Of a stretch of DNA of 64,000 nt, positions 1 through 7,644 are shown piece by piece. The DNA is from Gemmatimonas aurantiaca T-27 (lineage in GTDB: Bacteria; Gemmatimonadota; Gemmatimonadetes; Gemmatimonadales; Gemmatimonadaceae). The stretch lies in the NCBI RefSeq assembly GCF_000010305.1, contig NC_012489.1:248001-312000 (forward strand), read 5' to 3'. The notes below the pieces were generated by a model. The model was given only the letters and a program-made list of their open reading frames with translations, had not been told where the DNA came from and did not search any database. How positions within the stretch are numbered: position 1 is the stretch's first letter; each line of letters opens with the position of its first letter. The translations under genes and the position numbers were made by a program.

Positions 1-1692
1 GTGACGGCGCGCGTCGTGCCGGTGGCGATGGTGACGGTGGCGCCAGTGATCGATACGATCCTGGTCGGCGACTCCGTCGTATTCACGGCCACCGCTCGTG
101 ATTCGCAGAACAACGTGCTGACCGGGCGCACCTTCACGTGGGCGTCCTCGACCGGCACGATTGCCACCATCAGCAACAGTGGTCTGGTGCGTGGTATCGC
201 GGCAGGCACCGCCACCATCACCGCCACCAGCGAAGGCAAGACGGGTACCGCCACGGTGCTGGTACAGCCGCGCGTGGCGCCAGTGGCCATCACCATCGAT
301 GTGGCGCTCGATACGATCGAAGCGTATGAGCAGCGCGCGCTCGTAGCGACGGTGCGTGATGCGCAGAACCGTCCGATCCTGGGATTGCCGGTGACCTGGA
401 CGAGCTCCAACACGGCCGTTGCGACCGTCGACAGCACGGGGCGTCTGACGGGTGTCGATCGTGGTACGGTGACCATCACGGCGCGTCACGCGGCGTTGAC
501 GGCCACGGTGAGCCGTGTGGTGGTGATCAAGTATCGCTCGCTGGCCATGGGAACGGCGCATGCCTGCGATCTGGCCAGCGGTGGTATCGCGTGGTGCTGG
601 GGCATGAATGGCAATGACGCCCGCTTGGGCGATACGCAGACGGGTGATGAAGCCCATCGCACGTCACCGGTGCGTGTGCCGGGCAACCATCGTTATACGC
701 AGCTCGTGGCGTTCGCGCGCTTCACCTGCGGTCTGCGGACGGACGGTGTGGCGTTGTGCTGGGGCAACAACGGGTGGGGCACACTTGGTGGTGGCACCAC
801 GGCGGCGTTCTCGGCCAACCCCGTGGAGATCGGTGGTGGTATCAAGTTCACGCAGCTCACCGCAGGCATCGAGCATGCGTGCGGCGCGGCGAATACGTCG
901 TCGAGCCCGATCGTATGCTGGGGTCACAACGATTGGGGGCAGTTCGGCATCGGTAACACGTCGAGCCCGAATGGCCCGGTGCCCGCAGGCACGGCCGGCG
1001 GCAACCCGCCGTTCCTGAATGTCTACGCCGGTGGTTCTTTCACCTGCGCCATTGCGATGACCAACGCCGCCTATTGCTGGGGCGCGAATGGACTGGGCCA
1101 GAATGGCGACGGCGGCGCGCTGACGTATGGCAACACCTATCGCACGTCACCGATCGCGGTGACAGGTGGCCACAGCTTCCGTTCATTGTCGCTGGGCAAT
1201 CAGTACGCATGTGGTGTCACGACGAGCAACGAAGGCTTCTGCTGGGGCAGCAACAACGGCAAGCTGGGTGATGGTGGGTTCACCGATACGTCCACGCCGC
1301 GTGCGGTCGCTGGTGGACACCGCTTCACGGAGATCTCGGCCGGCTACAATCACTCCTGCGGTCTGACCACGCTCGAGCAGATCTACTGCTGGGGTGGCAA
1401 CGGCAACGGACAGCTCGGCAATGCCGCTGCGAACGCGTCTTCGCCGGTGCTCGCCATCAACGGCGTGAAGGCAGCCGAGGTGGAGGTGTCGGGTATCGGC
1501 ACGGGTTCATCGAGCTTCACCTGTGCCGTGTCGAAGGATCGCCTCACCACCTGGTGCTGGGGGCGCAACGACATGGGGCAGCTTGGCAACGGGCAGCGCC
1601 ATACTGCGGTCACGGTGAATAACAGCGCCACAATTGTGGTGGGCCAGCGTCCGCTGGAGGTGGCGACCCAGCGCGCCAACCGCGCGCAGTAA
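1..1692 (+). CDS. Surface protein with Ig-like (Big_2) and RCC1-type repeats, 5' truncated
   Basis: The reading frame is open from the first base of the window, so the N-terminus and any signal peptide lie outside it; 563 codons are visible. Two bacterial Ig-like (Big_2-type) repeats occupy about residues 8-90 and 92-175, each with the typical TWSSS..A.V...G.V.G...GT.TITA pattern. From about residue 178 to the end there are seven RCC1-like blades, each carrying a Cys near its start and a second Cys in a CWG motif (for example HACDL...WCWG, FTCGL...LCWG, HSCGL...YCWG). Proteins with this layout are usually secreted or cell-surface adhesion or ligand-binding proteins; the role here is unknown. 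The paired cysteines suggest one disulfide per blade, fitting an extracytoplasmic location. The gene faces the convergent histidine kinase gene 63 bases away. Confidence 0.85.
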   Translation: MTARVVPVAMVTVAPVIDTILVGDSVVFTATARDSQNNVLTGRTFTWASSTGTIATISNSGLVRGIAAGTATITATSEGKTGTATVLVQPRVAPVAITIDVALDTIEAYEQRALVATVRDAQNRPILGLPVTWTSSNTAVATVDSTGRLTGVDRGTVTITARHAALTATVSRVVVIKYRSLAMGTAHACDLASGGIAWCWGMNGNDARLGDTQTGDEAHRTSPVRVPGNHRYTQLVAFARFTCGLRTDGVALCWGNNGWGTLGGGTTAAFSANPVEIGGGIKFTQLTAGIEHACGAANTSSSPIVCWGHNDWGQFGIGNTSSPNGPVPAGTAGGNPPFLNVYAGGSFTCAIAMTNAAYCWGANGLGQNGDGGALTYGNTYRTSPIAVTGGHSFRSLSLGNQYACGVTTSNEGFCWGSNNGKLGDGGFTDTSTPRAVAGGHRFTEISAGYNHSCGLTTLEQIYCWGGNGNGQLGNAAANASSPVLAINGVKAAEVEVSGIGTGSSSFTCAVSKDRLTTWCWGRNDMGQLGNGQRHTAVTVNNSATIVVGQRPLEVATQRANRAQ

Positions 1693-1706
1693 GTCGTGCG
1701 CCAGGT

Positions 1707-1748
1707 GTCGGAGCCGCCGATCCGAACCTCGATGCGCGCGGCTCCGAC
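1707..1748. terminator. Putative hairpin between convergent genes
   Basis: A perfect 10-bp inverted repeat (GTCGGAGCCG at 1707-1716, CGGCTCCGAC at 1739-1748) with a 22-nt loop fills the gap between the RCC1 protein and the histidine kinase. There is no T-run, so factor-independent termination is uncertain. Confidence 0.4.
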
Positions 1749-1755
1749 CTGATGA

Positions 1756-4176
1756 TCAGGAAACGGGTGTGCCGCTCGGAGGTGTGGTGCGGCGCGCGCT
1801 GTACACGGCGCTGAGGAGTTCCTGCGCCGAAAATGGCTTGTCCATGACGACGGTGGCCGCCGAGGCAAGCAATGCGGTCGGCCATCCGTCGCGTGTGAAT
1901 CCCGAGATCAGCACGATGGGCAACGCGGGATTCATGGCACGGAACGCGAGCGCCACGGCATCACCACGCACATGTGGCATGTCGTAGTCGGTGATGAGCA
2001 CATCGATCGGGCGTGAGGGGGATGCGCTGGCTGTGATCGCTTCCTGACCGTTCTCTACGGCGGTGACATGAAAACCTGCCCGCGTGAGGATCCGCTCGAG
2101 CAGATTGCGCACTTCAGGCTGATCTTCCGCGACCAGCACATGGGCCTGAACCTCCGAGAGAGCAACGGCCGGCACCGGCACGGACGGATCATCGGATGCG
2201 CCACTGGCTTCGGGGAGCCAGATGGTGATGGTCGTGCCGTCTCCTGGTGCGGTGCGCACGTGCACATGCCCCCCGTGGTATTGCACGGTGCCGTACACCA
2301 TGGCCAGTCCGAGTCCTGTGCCTTGTCCGACGCCCTTGGTGGTGAAGAAGGGCTCGAAAATCCGGCGTCGTACGTCCGGGGTCATGCCATGCCCGGTATC
2401 GCTCACCGTCAGCCGCACCCATGCGCCAGCGGGCGGATGATCGGGCGATTCCTGGCTCGTGGTTTCCACATCGTCGAGCTCGATGACGAGACGTCCACCC
2501 TTGGGCATCGCATCGCGCGAGTTCACGGCCAGATTCATGATCGCCTGTTCGATACGCCCGGCATCGACACGCACCAACTTGTGGCTGGCGGTGTGCACGT
2601 CGAGCGTGACGGAGGCCGGCATCACGCGGACCAGCAGCGCCGCGGCGCCCTGCACGATCGCATCGAGCCGCTGCGGGGCATTGCTCAGCGGCGCGCGGCG
2701 TGAGAAATCGAGCAATTGCCGCGTGAGCGACCCCGATCGGCTGGCCGACGACTTGATGGTGGCCAGTTCGGCGCGGGCGGGGTGATCGATCGGCAATTCG
2801 TCGAGCGCGAGATCGGCGCTGCCCACGATGGCCGTGAGCAGGTTGTTGAAATCGTGCGCCACGCCGCCAGCCAGGCGACCCAGCGATTCCATGCGCTCGG
2901 CGTGCCGCATGCGATCCTGCCGTACTTCGAGTTGCGACGCCATCGTGTCGAAGGAGTCGGCGAGCTGGCTGATCTCGCCCGTGGTGCTCGCCACACCGGT
3001 GCGGGCCGACAGGTCGCCGGCCCCGAGTCGCCGCGTGGCCGCGAGAATGGCGTTCACGTCACGCAGCACAAGCCTCTCGGCGCCGAACCACGCAATCACC
3101 AGTGCCACCGCGCCGGCCACAAAGAGGAACGCCAGCCGCACCCGGGCTCGCTCGGTGGGTGCAGCAAAGGCGACATCGGGCGACATGACCATGGCGAGTC
3201 GTACGAAGCTGCCTTCGGCACTCGCGAGCTGGTGGTAGGCCACCAGGCGCATAATGCCCTTGCGATTGTTGCGGATGGTGACGCCACTTCTGGGATCCAT
3301 CGTGCGCCGGTCCTGCTCTATCATGGCACTGAGGCCCGGCACACGGGTGCCCACCAGATCCGGCAGCGCCGGAAGGGTGGCGTAGACGAAACCGGTGGAA
3401 TCGACGATGGACAGTTGTGACCCCGGCGGCAATTCCGCGTCGCTGGCCAAGCGGCCCAGCCACCCGATACGAATGCCGATCGACAGCACGCCAACGAACC
3501 GACCTGTCGAATCACGCAGGGCGATGGACAGCGGCATTACCACTTCGCGATCGATGCTGGCGGGGAGATGCATGCCCAGTACGGCCGAGTCGACAGCGAG
3601 AATGCGCTGGGCGATGGGGCCATCCCCTACCAGGTCGGTGCCGCCGGGTGGCAGGGGGCCACCACAATCGACCTCCCCCCGCGTGTTGACGCGGGTGGGC
3701 AACACGGCCGACGGTGCAAACCGGGAGAGTCGGGCGAGTGTCGCTTCACATTCTGCACGTGTGCCGCTGATGATCTCCGGTACCTGCGCCCAGGTGCCGA
3801 TGATACGACGCCCGGATCCAAGCTGGAGGTCATTCTCGTGCGCCGCTCCGCTCAACATCTGGGTCAGGTGCGTGCGCACGGCGTCGAACGCCTCTTCCCG
3901 GTCGCGACTGATCGTCCAGAGGGTCAGCCCCACTGCGGGCAGATACGCAGCCGCGACCAACAGTAGCAGACGTGTCCGAAGACTCGAGAGCGACAGTGCC
4001 AAGGCCTGGCGGGAGAGCGGTGAGGGGGAAGTCAACGCAAGGGGCGAGTCGACGCGAACCGGTTCCTTCGGTGGCAACGGCGTGCGATCATGAAGCAACG
4101 AGTAGCCTGCCGTGATGACTTCCAAACGGTGGCTCCACAATAACTGCAATCGGCCTCTTCGGAAGAGTTCGCCCAT
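1756..4176 (-). CDS. Membrane-bound hybrid sensor histidine kinase with C-terminal receiver domain
   Basis: A hybrid two-component kinase of about 806 residues. A membrane helix lies at about 68-88, a cache-like extracytoplasmic sensor region at about 90-340 and a second helix at about 348-366. A HAMP-type linker follows, then a dimerisation helix with phospho-acceptor H441 (GGVAHDFNNLL), a HATPase domain (N box NLAVNSRDA, G boxes DTGHGM and GQGTGLGL) and a receiver domain from about 690 with acceptor Asp in LITDYDMP. Kinases of this type pass phosphate from His to their own receiver; no partner regulator is adjacent. I chose the ATG at 4176 because the frame upstream overlaps the neighbouring gene. 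An AGGAGG lies only 2 nt before this ATG, so a downstream TTG start is also possible. The start shares a CATG with the divergent gene at 4175. Confidence 0.85.
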   Translation of the reverse strand: MGELFRRGRLQLLWSHRLEVITAGYSLLHDRTPLPPKEPVRVDSPLALTSPSPLSRQALALSLSSLRTRLLLLVAAAYLPAVGLTLWTISRDREEAFDAVRTHLTQMLSGAAHENDLQLGSGRRIIGTWAQVPEIISGTRAECEATLARLSRFAPSAVLPTRVNTRGEVDCGGPLPPGGTDLVGDGPIAQRILAVDSAVLGMHLPASIDREVVMPLSIALRDSTGRFVGVLSIGIRIGWLGRLASDAELPPGSQLSIVDSTGFVYATLPALPDLVGTRVPGLSAMIEQDRRTMDPRSGVTIRNNRKGIMRLVAYHQLASAEGSFVRLAMVMSPDVAFAAPTERARVRLAFLFVAGAVALVIAWFGAERLVLRDVNAILAATRRLGAGDLSARTGVASTTGEISQLADSFDTMASQLEVRQDRMRHAERMESLGRLAGGVAHDFNNLLTAIVGSADLALDELPIDHPARAELATIKSSASRSGSLTRQLLDFSRRAPLSNAPQRLDAIVQGAAALLVRVMPASVTLDVHTASHKLVRVDAGRIEQAIMNLAVNSRDAMPKGGRLVIELDDVETTSQESPDHPPAGAWVRLTVSDTGHGMTPDVRRRIFEPFFTTKGVGQGTGLGLAMVYGTVQYHGGHVHVRTAPGDGTTITIWLPEASGASDDPSVPVPAVALSEVQAHVLVAEDQPEVRNLLERILTRAGFHVTAVENGQEAITASASPSRPIDVLITDYDMPHVRGDAVALAFRAMNPALPIVLISGFTRDGWPTALLASAATVVMDKPFSAQELLSAVYSARRTTPPSGTPVS

Positions 4177-4756
4177 GACCTCCTGGCTACAACGCTGGTT
4201 CGGCGACCCCGAACCGCTTCGGCTGCACGGCATTCCGGTGGACCTCCGGAACTCCCGTCCTGACATCGCCGATGCCGATGTGCTCGCGCGGCTCGACGAG
4301 GCGCTCGGGCTGATCGCCCAGTATCAGCCACTGCGATTCCGTCATCTCGTGCGCGACGTCCGGGGGATTCGCGTGGAGCGTTTTCCGACCCGCGGTGCAT
4401 TTCTTCCGGCTGAGGAAGTGGTACTGACGGAGCTGACGTTCCTGGCACGTCGCGACATTTCGGCGGCGCCCGTTGCTTCGAGCATCCTGCACGAAGGCGT
4501 CCATGCGCGGGTGCACGCCTTCCGGAGTCATGTGCTGGGTGGCCGCAACGATGCCGAATCGATGGCGCGCGAGGAACGCCTGTGTCGGCGAGCGGAACTC
4601 ACTTTTGGTCAGAGTTTGCCGCCAGCCCTGGGCGCGCCGGTGATCGAGCGCGCGGCCGCGTCCCTCGCCCTTGCTGATGAGGAGGTCGCGCCCACCATTG
4701 ATTGGCAGGAAGCGCGTGCCCGTCAGGACGACGTGGACCGCGGCCGCAACGGCTGA
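4175..4756 (+). CDS. Unknown 193-residue protein with an HEXXH motif
   Basis: No family is recognised. The protein is soluble, with no signal peptide or membrane segment. It contains ILHEGVHARVH, an HEGVH (HEXXH) motif at residues 106-110, which in zinc metallopeptidases supplies two zinc ligands and the catalytic Glu. A third ligand is not obvious, so peptidase activity is only possible. The ATG at 4175 was chosen over upstream in-frame codons because GGAAGAG sits 7 nt before it. The gene is divergent from the histidine kinase, the two ATG codons sharing the tetranucleotide CATG, and its 3' end faces the SRPBCC gene 7 bases away. Confidence 0.7.
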   Translation: MTSWLQRWFGDPEPLRLHGIPVDLRNSRPDIADADVLARLDEALGLIAQYQPLRFRHLVRDVRGIRVERFPTRGAFLPAEEVVLTELTFLARRDISAAPVASSILHEGVHARVHAFRSHVLGGRNDAESMAREERLCRRAELTFGQSLPPALGAPVIERAAASLALADEEVAPTIDWQEARARQDDVDRGRNG

Positions 4757-4763
4757 TTGGCGC

Positions 4764-5690
4764 TCACGCCTCGGTGAGTTTCTCCGACAGCGCCTGCACC
4801 TGCGACAGGAACCACACCCAGCCAAACGGATAGTCGCTGATGTCGGCGGTGCGCTGGAAGCCTGTGTGCACAAACGTGAGGCGCGTGGCGGCGTCGCCTT
4901 CGTCCGCCAGCAGGAAGGTGATGGTTTGTCCCTGCACCGACGTATCGCCGCGCCAATCGGGCCAGTCGAGGGTGAGCCGTTCGTTCTCGACGTATTCGAT
5001 GATACGCGTGGGTCCGCCGCTGACGGCACGCCCATCAATCTCATAGCTCCAGCCGAACACGTACTGGCCACCCGGTCGCGCATCGATGACCGCGTTCTTC
5101 GAACCACACCACTGATTGACCAGTTCCGGCTCGATGAGCGTGCGGAACACCGTGGCGCGCGGCGCGTTGATGACAAGTTCCTTGCGCACTTCCGGAGAGG
5201 GATCGGTGAAGTCGGGCAACACAATGCCTCCCATCTCTCCACTCAGCTCCGCCATGAGGTTGCCCACGACGAAGCGCCAGTGATCGTCGAGTAACTCGCG
5301 TTGCCGGGGCACACCGAGCGCGCCCTGCACCACATGTCGCAGTAGCAGTGTCGTCGCGCCGTCCTTTTTGCCCGGCCCCAGCGTGAGATGGACCTCGGTG
5401 GGCACACCATGCAGTGACCAGGTGAAGGCGAGCACACGATCCGGCTCCCACGCGATGAGGCGCTGCGTGGCATCGGCCGCCGTGGGTGTCTCCAGCGAAT
5501 GGCGTCCCCAGAACCGGAAGGGCGCTCCAGCGGCGCTGCCGATATCCACTTGTTCGGCGAACCAGCGGCGCAGGGCGTCAGGTGCCGTCAGGGCATGAAA
5601 AACGGCACCGGGCATGGCCTCGAGTTGCCAGGAATACTCGTGATGCCATTCGGCATCGGCAGGTGTGACGACAACAGGCGCAACGGTCAT
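4764..5690 (-). CDS. Tandem SRPBCC (AHSA1-like) domain protein
   Basis: A 308-residue protein with two SRPBCC/AHSA1-type hydrophobic-ligand folds: residues about 15-150 (AMPGAVFHALTAPDALRRWF) and about 165-305 (NAPRATVFRTLIEPELVNQW). Each has the usual start of a START-like domain, where a strand is followed by the F..L..P..L..W helix. Such proteins bind small hydrophobic molecules or act as co-chaperones; the ligand is unknown. The start ATG at 5690 overlaps the stop of the upstream ArsR gene by four bases (ATGA), so the two are co-transcribed and probably translationally coupled. ArsR-SRPBCC pairs are very common in bacteria. The two-domain length is greater than the usual single domain of about 150 residues. 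Confidence 0.9.
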   Translation of the reverse strand: MTVAPVVVTPADAEWHHEYSWQLEAMPGAVFHALTAPDALRRWFAEQVDIGSAAGAPFRFWGRHSLETPTAADATQRLIAWEPDRVLAFTWSLHGVPTEVHLTLGPGKKDGATTLLLRHVVQGALGVPRQRELLDDHWRFVVGNLMAELSGEMGGIVLPDFTDPSPEVRKELVINAPRATVFRTLIEPELVNQWCGSKNAVIDARPGGQYVFGWSYEIDGRAVSGGPTRIIEYVENERLTLDWPDWRGDTSVQGQTITFLLADEGDAATRLTFVHTGFQRTADISDYPFGWVWFLSQVQALSEKLTEA

Positions 5691-6025
5691 GGCGTCTCCG
5701 AACGCGCGGCGGCTTCCGCCACACGCTTGAGGTCGTGGAGGCGAGCCGTCCAGAAGACGCGATAGTGGGTGATCCACTGATCGACTTCCCGGAGCGGGGC
5801 GGGGTCCAGCGAATAGCGGCGGGACTGGGCTTCGCGGCGTTCGCGCACGAGACCGGCCTCCCGCAGCACCCGGAGGTGCCGCGAGATAGCCGGGCGGCTC
5901 ACCGGGAAGAGGTCGGCGATTTCGCCGGCCGATCGTTCGGTGTGTCGAATGGCGTCGAGGATGGCGCGACGGGTCGGGTCCGCGATGGCGTGATAGACCG
6001 CGGCGTCGGGAGCGTACGTAACCAT
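5687..6025 (-). CDS. ArsR-family winged-helix repressor
   Basis: A 112-residue regulator with the ArsR winged HTH: IADPTRRAILDAI (helix 2) and AGEIADLFPVSRPAISRHLRVLREAGLV (helices 3-4 and wing). The metal-binding ELCVCDL motif of arsenic sensors is absent, which fits the non-metal subgroup usually paired with SRPBCC genes. It is the first gene of a two-gene leftward operon and overlaps the SRPBCC gene by four bases. A 16-bp perfect palindrome covers its own start codon (6018-6033) just downstream of a promoter-like sequence, so autorepression is likely. Confidence 0.92.
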   Translation of the reverse strand: MVTYAPDAAVYHAIADPTRRAILDAIRHTERSAGEIADLFPVSRPAISRHLRVLREAGLVRERREAQSRRYSLDPAPLREVDQWITHYRVFWTARLHDLKRVAEAAARSETP

Positions 6026-6033
6026 ATGGTTAC
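6018..6033. promoter_or_regulatory. 16-bp palindromic operator over the arsR start codon
   Basis: GTAACCATATGGTTAC is a perfect palindrome containing the ATG of the ArsR-type gene and touching the putative -10 box. ArsR-family dimers bind such imperfect or perfect dyads near their own promoters, so this is the likely autoregulatory site. Binding itself is inferred. Confidence 0.6.
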
Positions 6034-6060
6034 ATAGTGCACTTCCGACCTCAAAAGCAA
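6032..6060 (-). promoter_or_regulatory. Putative promoter of the ArsR-SRPBCC operon, probably leaderless
   Basis: On the minus strand TTGCTT (6060-6055) is followed after 17 bases by CTATGT (6037-6032). Transcription would start close to 6025, the A of the ATG, giving a leaderless mRNA. No Shine-Dalgarno sequence is needed or seen in that case. Prediction from consensus match only. Confidence 0.4.
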
Positions 6061-6116
6061 CCCTGTGCCGGCGCTGCTGACGGATGCGATTGCGCTGGCT
6101 GGGCAGTAGGCGCCAG

Positions 6117-6527
6117 TCAGGCCTTGGGGCAGTCGAGCATCCAGGACACGCCGAACTGGTCCACCACGACGCCGAACAGGGTGCCCCACGGTGAGTCGAA
6201 CAGGGGCTGGACGATCATGCCGCCAATAGCGAGGCGGTCGAAGCCACGCCGGATCTGGTTGGGGTCGTCGAAGCCTATGGCCACGCTGACAGTGCCTCCT
6301 GCCGGCGGCGATTCCATGGGGCCGTCGCTCAGCATGATGCGCGCCGCGCCGAGCTGGAGTTCTGCATGCATGACACGCTCACGCATGGCGGTGGGGCAAC
6401 TGTCATCCATGTCGCCAAATCGGGTGAGTGCGCTCACTTCGGCGCCGAGGGCCTCGTGGTAGAAGGCCAGGGCGTCGTCGGCGCGGCCGCCAAGGATGAG
6501 GTAGGGGATGATGGACTGAATGGCCAT
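6117..6527 (-). CDS. VOC/glyoxalase-fold protein, PhnB-like
   Basis: A 136-residue single-domain VOC protein of the PhnB/3-demethylubiquinone-9 type: it opens with IQSIIPYLILGGRADDALAFY and closes with DQFGVSWMLDCPKA, matching the PhnB pattern (PYL.f.g.a.eA..fY ... D.fGv.W.i). Members are small metal-binding or related proteins of mostly unknown substrate. The ATG at 6527 is preferred to an upstream one because GGAG lies 7 nt before it and the family start MAIQ..IPYL aligns there. It sits alone, on the same strand as the ArsR operon 90 bases further on, and divergent from the DUF305 gene. Confidence 0.88.
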   Translation of the reverse strand: MAIQSIIPYLILGGRADDALAFYHEALGAEVSALTRFGDMDDSCPTAMRERVMHAELQLGAARIMLSDGPMESPPAGGTVSVAIGFDDPNQIRRGFDRLAIGGMIVQPLFDSPWGTLFGVVVDQFGVSWMLDCPKA

Positions 6528-6836
6528 GGGCGAACTCCGGCAGATCGTGGGATGGTAGGTGGGCGTGCCGGTGGACACGCGTTTCGTCGATGCTTTGACT
6601 CCGCAATGCGGCGGAATTCATCGTCGGTGCCGGGAGGCGTGCGAGGCGCCTGGCGACGGCATACCGCCGGTCATGCCCGGAGCCTCCGTGTCCGACGGAC
6701 TACCATCACAAAAACACATTTTGTCACTGTTTGGAATCGCCAGCTCGTCCCCGTGAAATGAACACAGGCGCATCGATTGCCCCGCCACACACGTAAGCAT
6801 TAGCGTAGACGATTCCCACGGTCTCCGCTGCGGCGG
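6528..6836. other. Divergent intergenic region, 309 bp, no gene
   Basis: This region separates the leftward VOC gene from the rightward DUF305 gene and must hold both promoters. It contains an A/T-rich patch (6708-6735) inside otherwise GC-rich sequence. I see no convincing coding frame, strong hairpin or clear sigma-70 pair. Confidence 0.4.
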
Positions 6837-7592
6837 ATGTCCCAACCAGCGAACATGACAATTCCTGCCAATCGTTTCGTCCGCCCTGCGGCGATCATCG
6901 CGGCCGCCCTCGTGTTGGGCGCCTGCGCCAGCGGCCGTCAGCCCGGGGTCTCGAGCGATCCGCGATTCCAGATGGGTGATGCGGGCGCCATTGCGCGTGC
7001 GCGGGCAGACAGCCTGCGCTATCCGTACACCAAGGCGGACATCGACTTCATGAGCGGCATGATTCATCATCATGCTCAGGCCATCACGATTTCCCGTTGG
7101 GCGCCCACACATGGTGCCAGCGCATCGGTGCAACGTCTCACGGCACGCATCATCAATGCGCAGACCGACGAGATCAACATCATGCAGACGTGGCTCAAGG
7201 ATCGTCTGCAGCCCATCCCAGTGGTCGATTCACTGGGTCAGGTGACCATGCAGGGCGCCATGGCCGGCATGTCGCATGATGCCCACGCGGGACACGGCGG
7301 TGCCACCAACGCGCACGGTCAGATGGAAATGCCGGGCATGCTGACGGCCGCGCAACTGGCCGAGCTTGATGGCGCGCGTGGCGCTGACTTCGATCGCCTG
7401 TTTCTGACCTACATGATCCAGCACCATCGCGGCGCCGTCACGATGGTGAAGGTGCTGTTCAATGCGCCGGGTGCCGGTCAGGACGAGACGATCTTCAAGT
7501 TCGCGAACGATGTCGAAGTCGATCAAGGCACCGAGATCAAGCGCATGATGTCGATGATGCTCGATATGGGTTTTGTGCCGCCCTCGGAGTAA
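6837..7592 (+). CDS. DUF305-domain lipoprotein
   Basis: A 251-residue protein with a lipoprotein signal (hydrophobic residues 17-29 then the lipobox LGAC) followed by a DUF305 ferritin-like region. Typical motifs are DIDFMSGMIHHHAQAI (residues about 63-78) and FLTYMIQHHRGAV (about 187-199), with a His/Met/Gly-rich insert (MAGMSHDAHAGHGG) between them. DUF305 proteins are four-helix, often metal-associated periplasmic proteins; the His and Met richness suggests copper or another soft metal, which is inference. The upstream ATG at 6837 and a second one at 6855 are both possible; neither has a strong ribosome-binding site. The LVIVD-repeat gene begins 52 bases after its stop, and such pairs suggest a shared cell-envelope function. 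Confidence 0.9.
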   Translation: MSQPANMTIPANRFVRPAAIIAAALVLGACASGRQPGVSSDPRFQMGDAGAIARARADSLRYPYTKADIDFMSGMIHHHAQAITISRWAPTHGASASVQRLTARIINAQTDEINIMQTWLKDRLQPIPVVDSLGQVTMQGAMAGMSHDAHAGHGGATNAHGQMEMPGMLTAAQLAELDGARGADFDRLFLTYMIQHHRGAVTMVKVLFNAPGAGQDETIFKFANDVEVDQGTEIKRMMSMMLDMGFVPPSE

Positions 7593-7644
7593 CTGCATTC
7601 CCGGTTCAGCAGGTTTGTCGTTCCCCACACTCACCCCACGGTTC

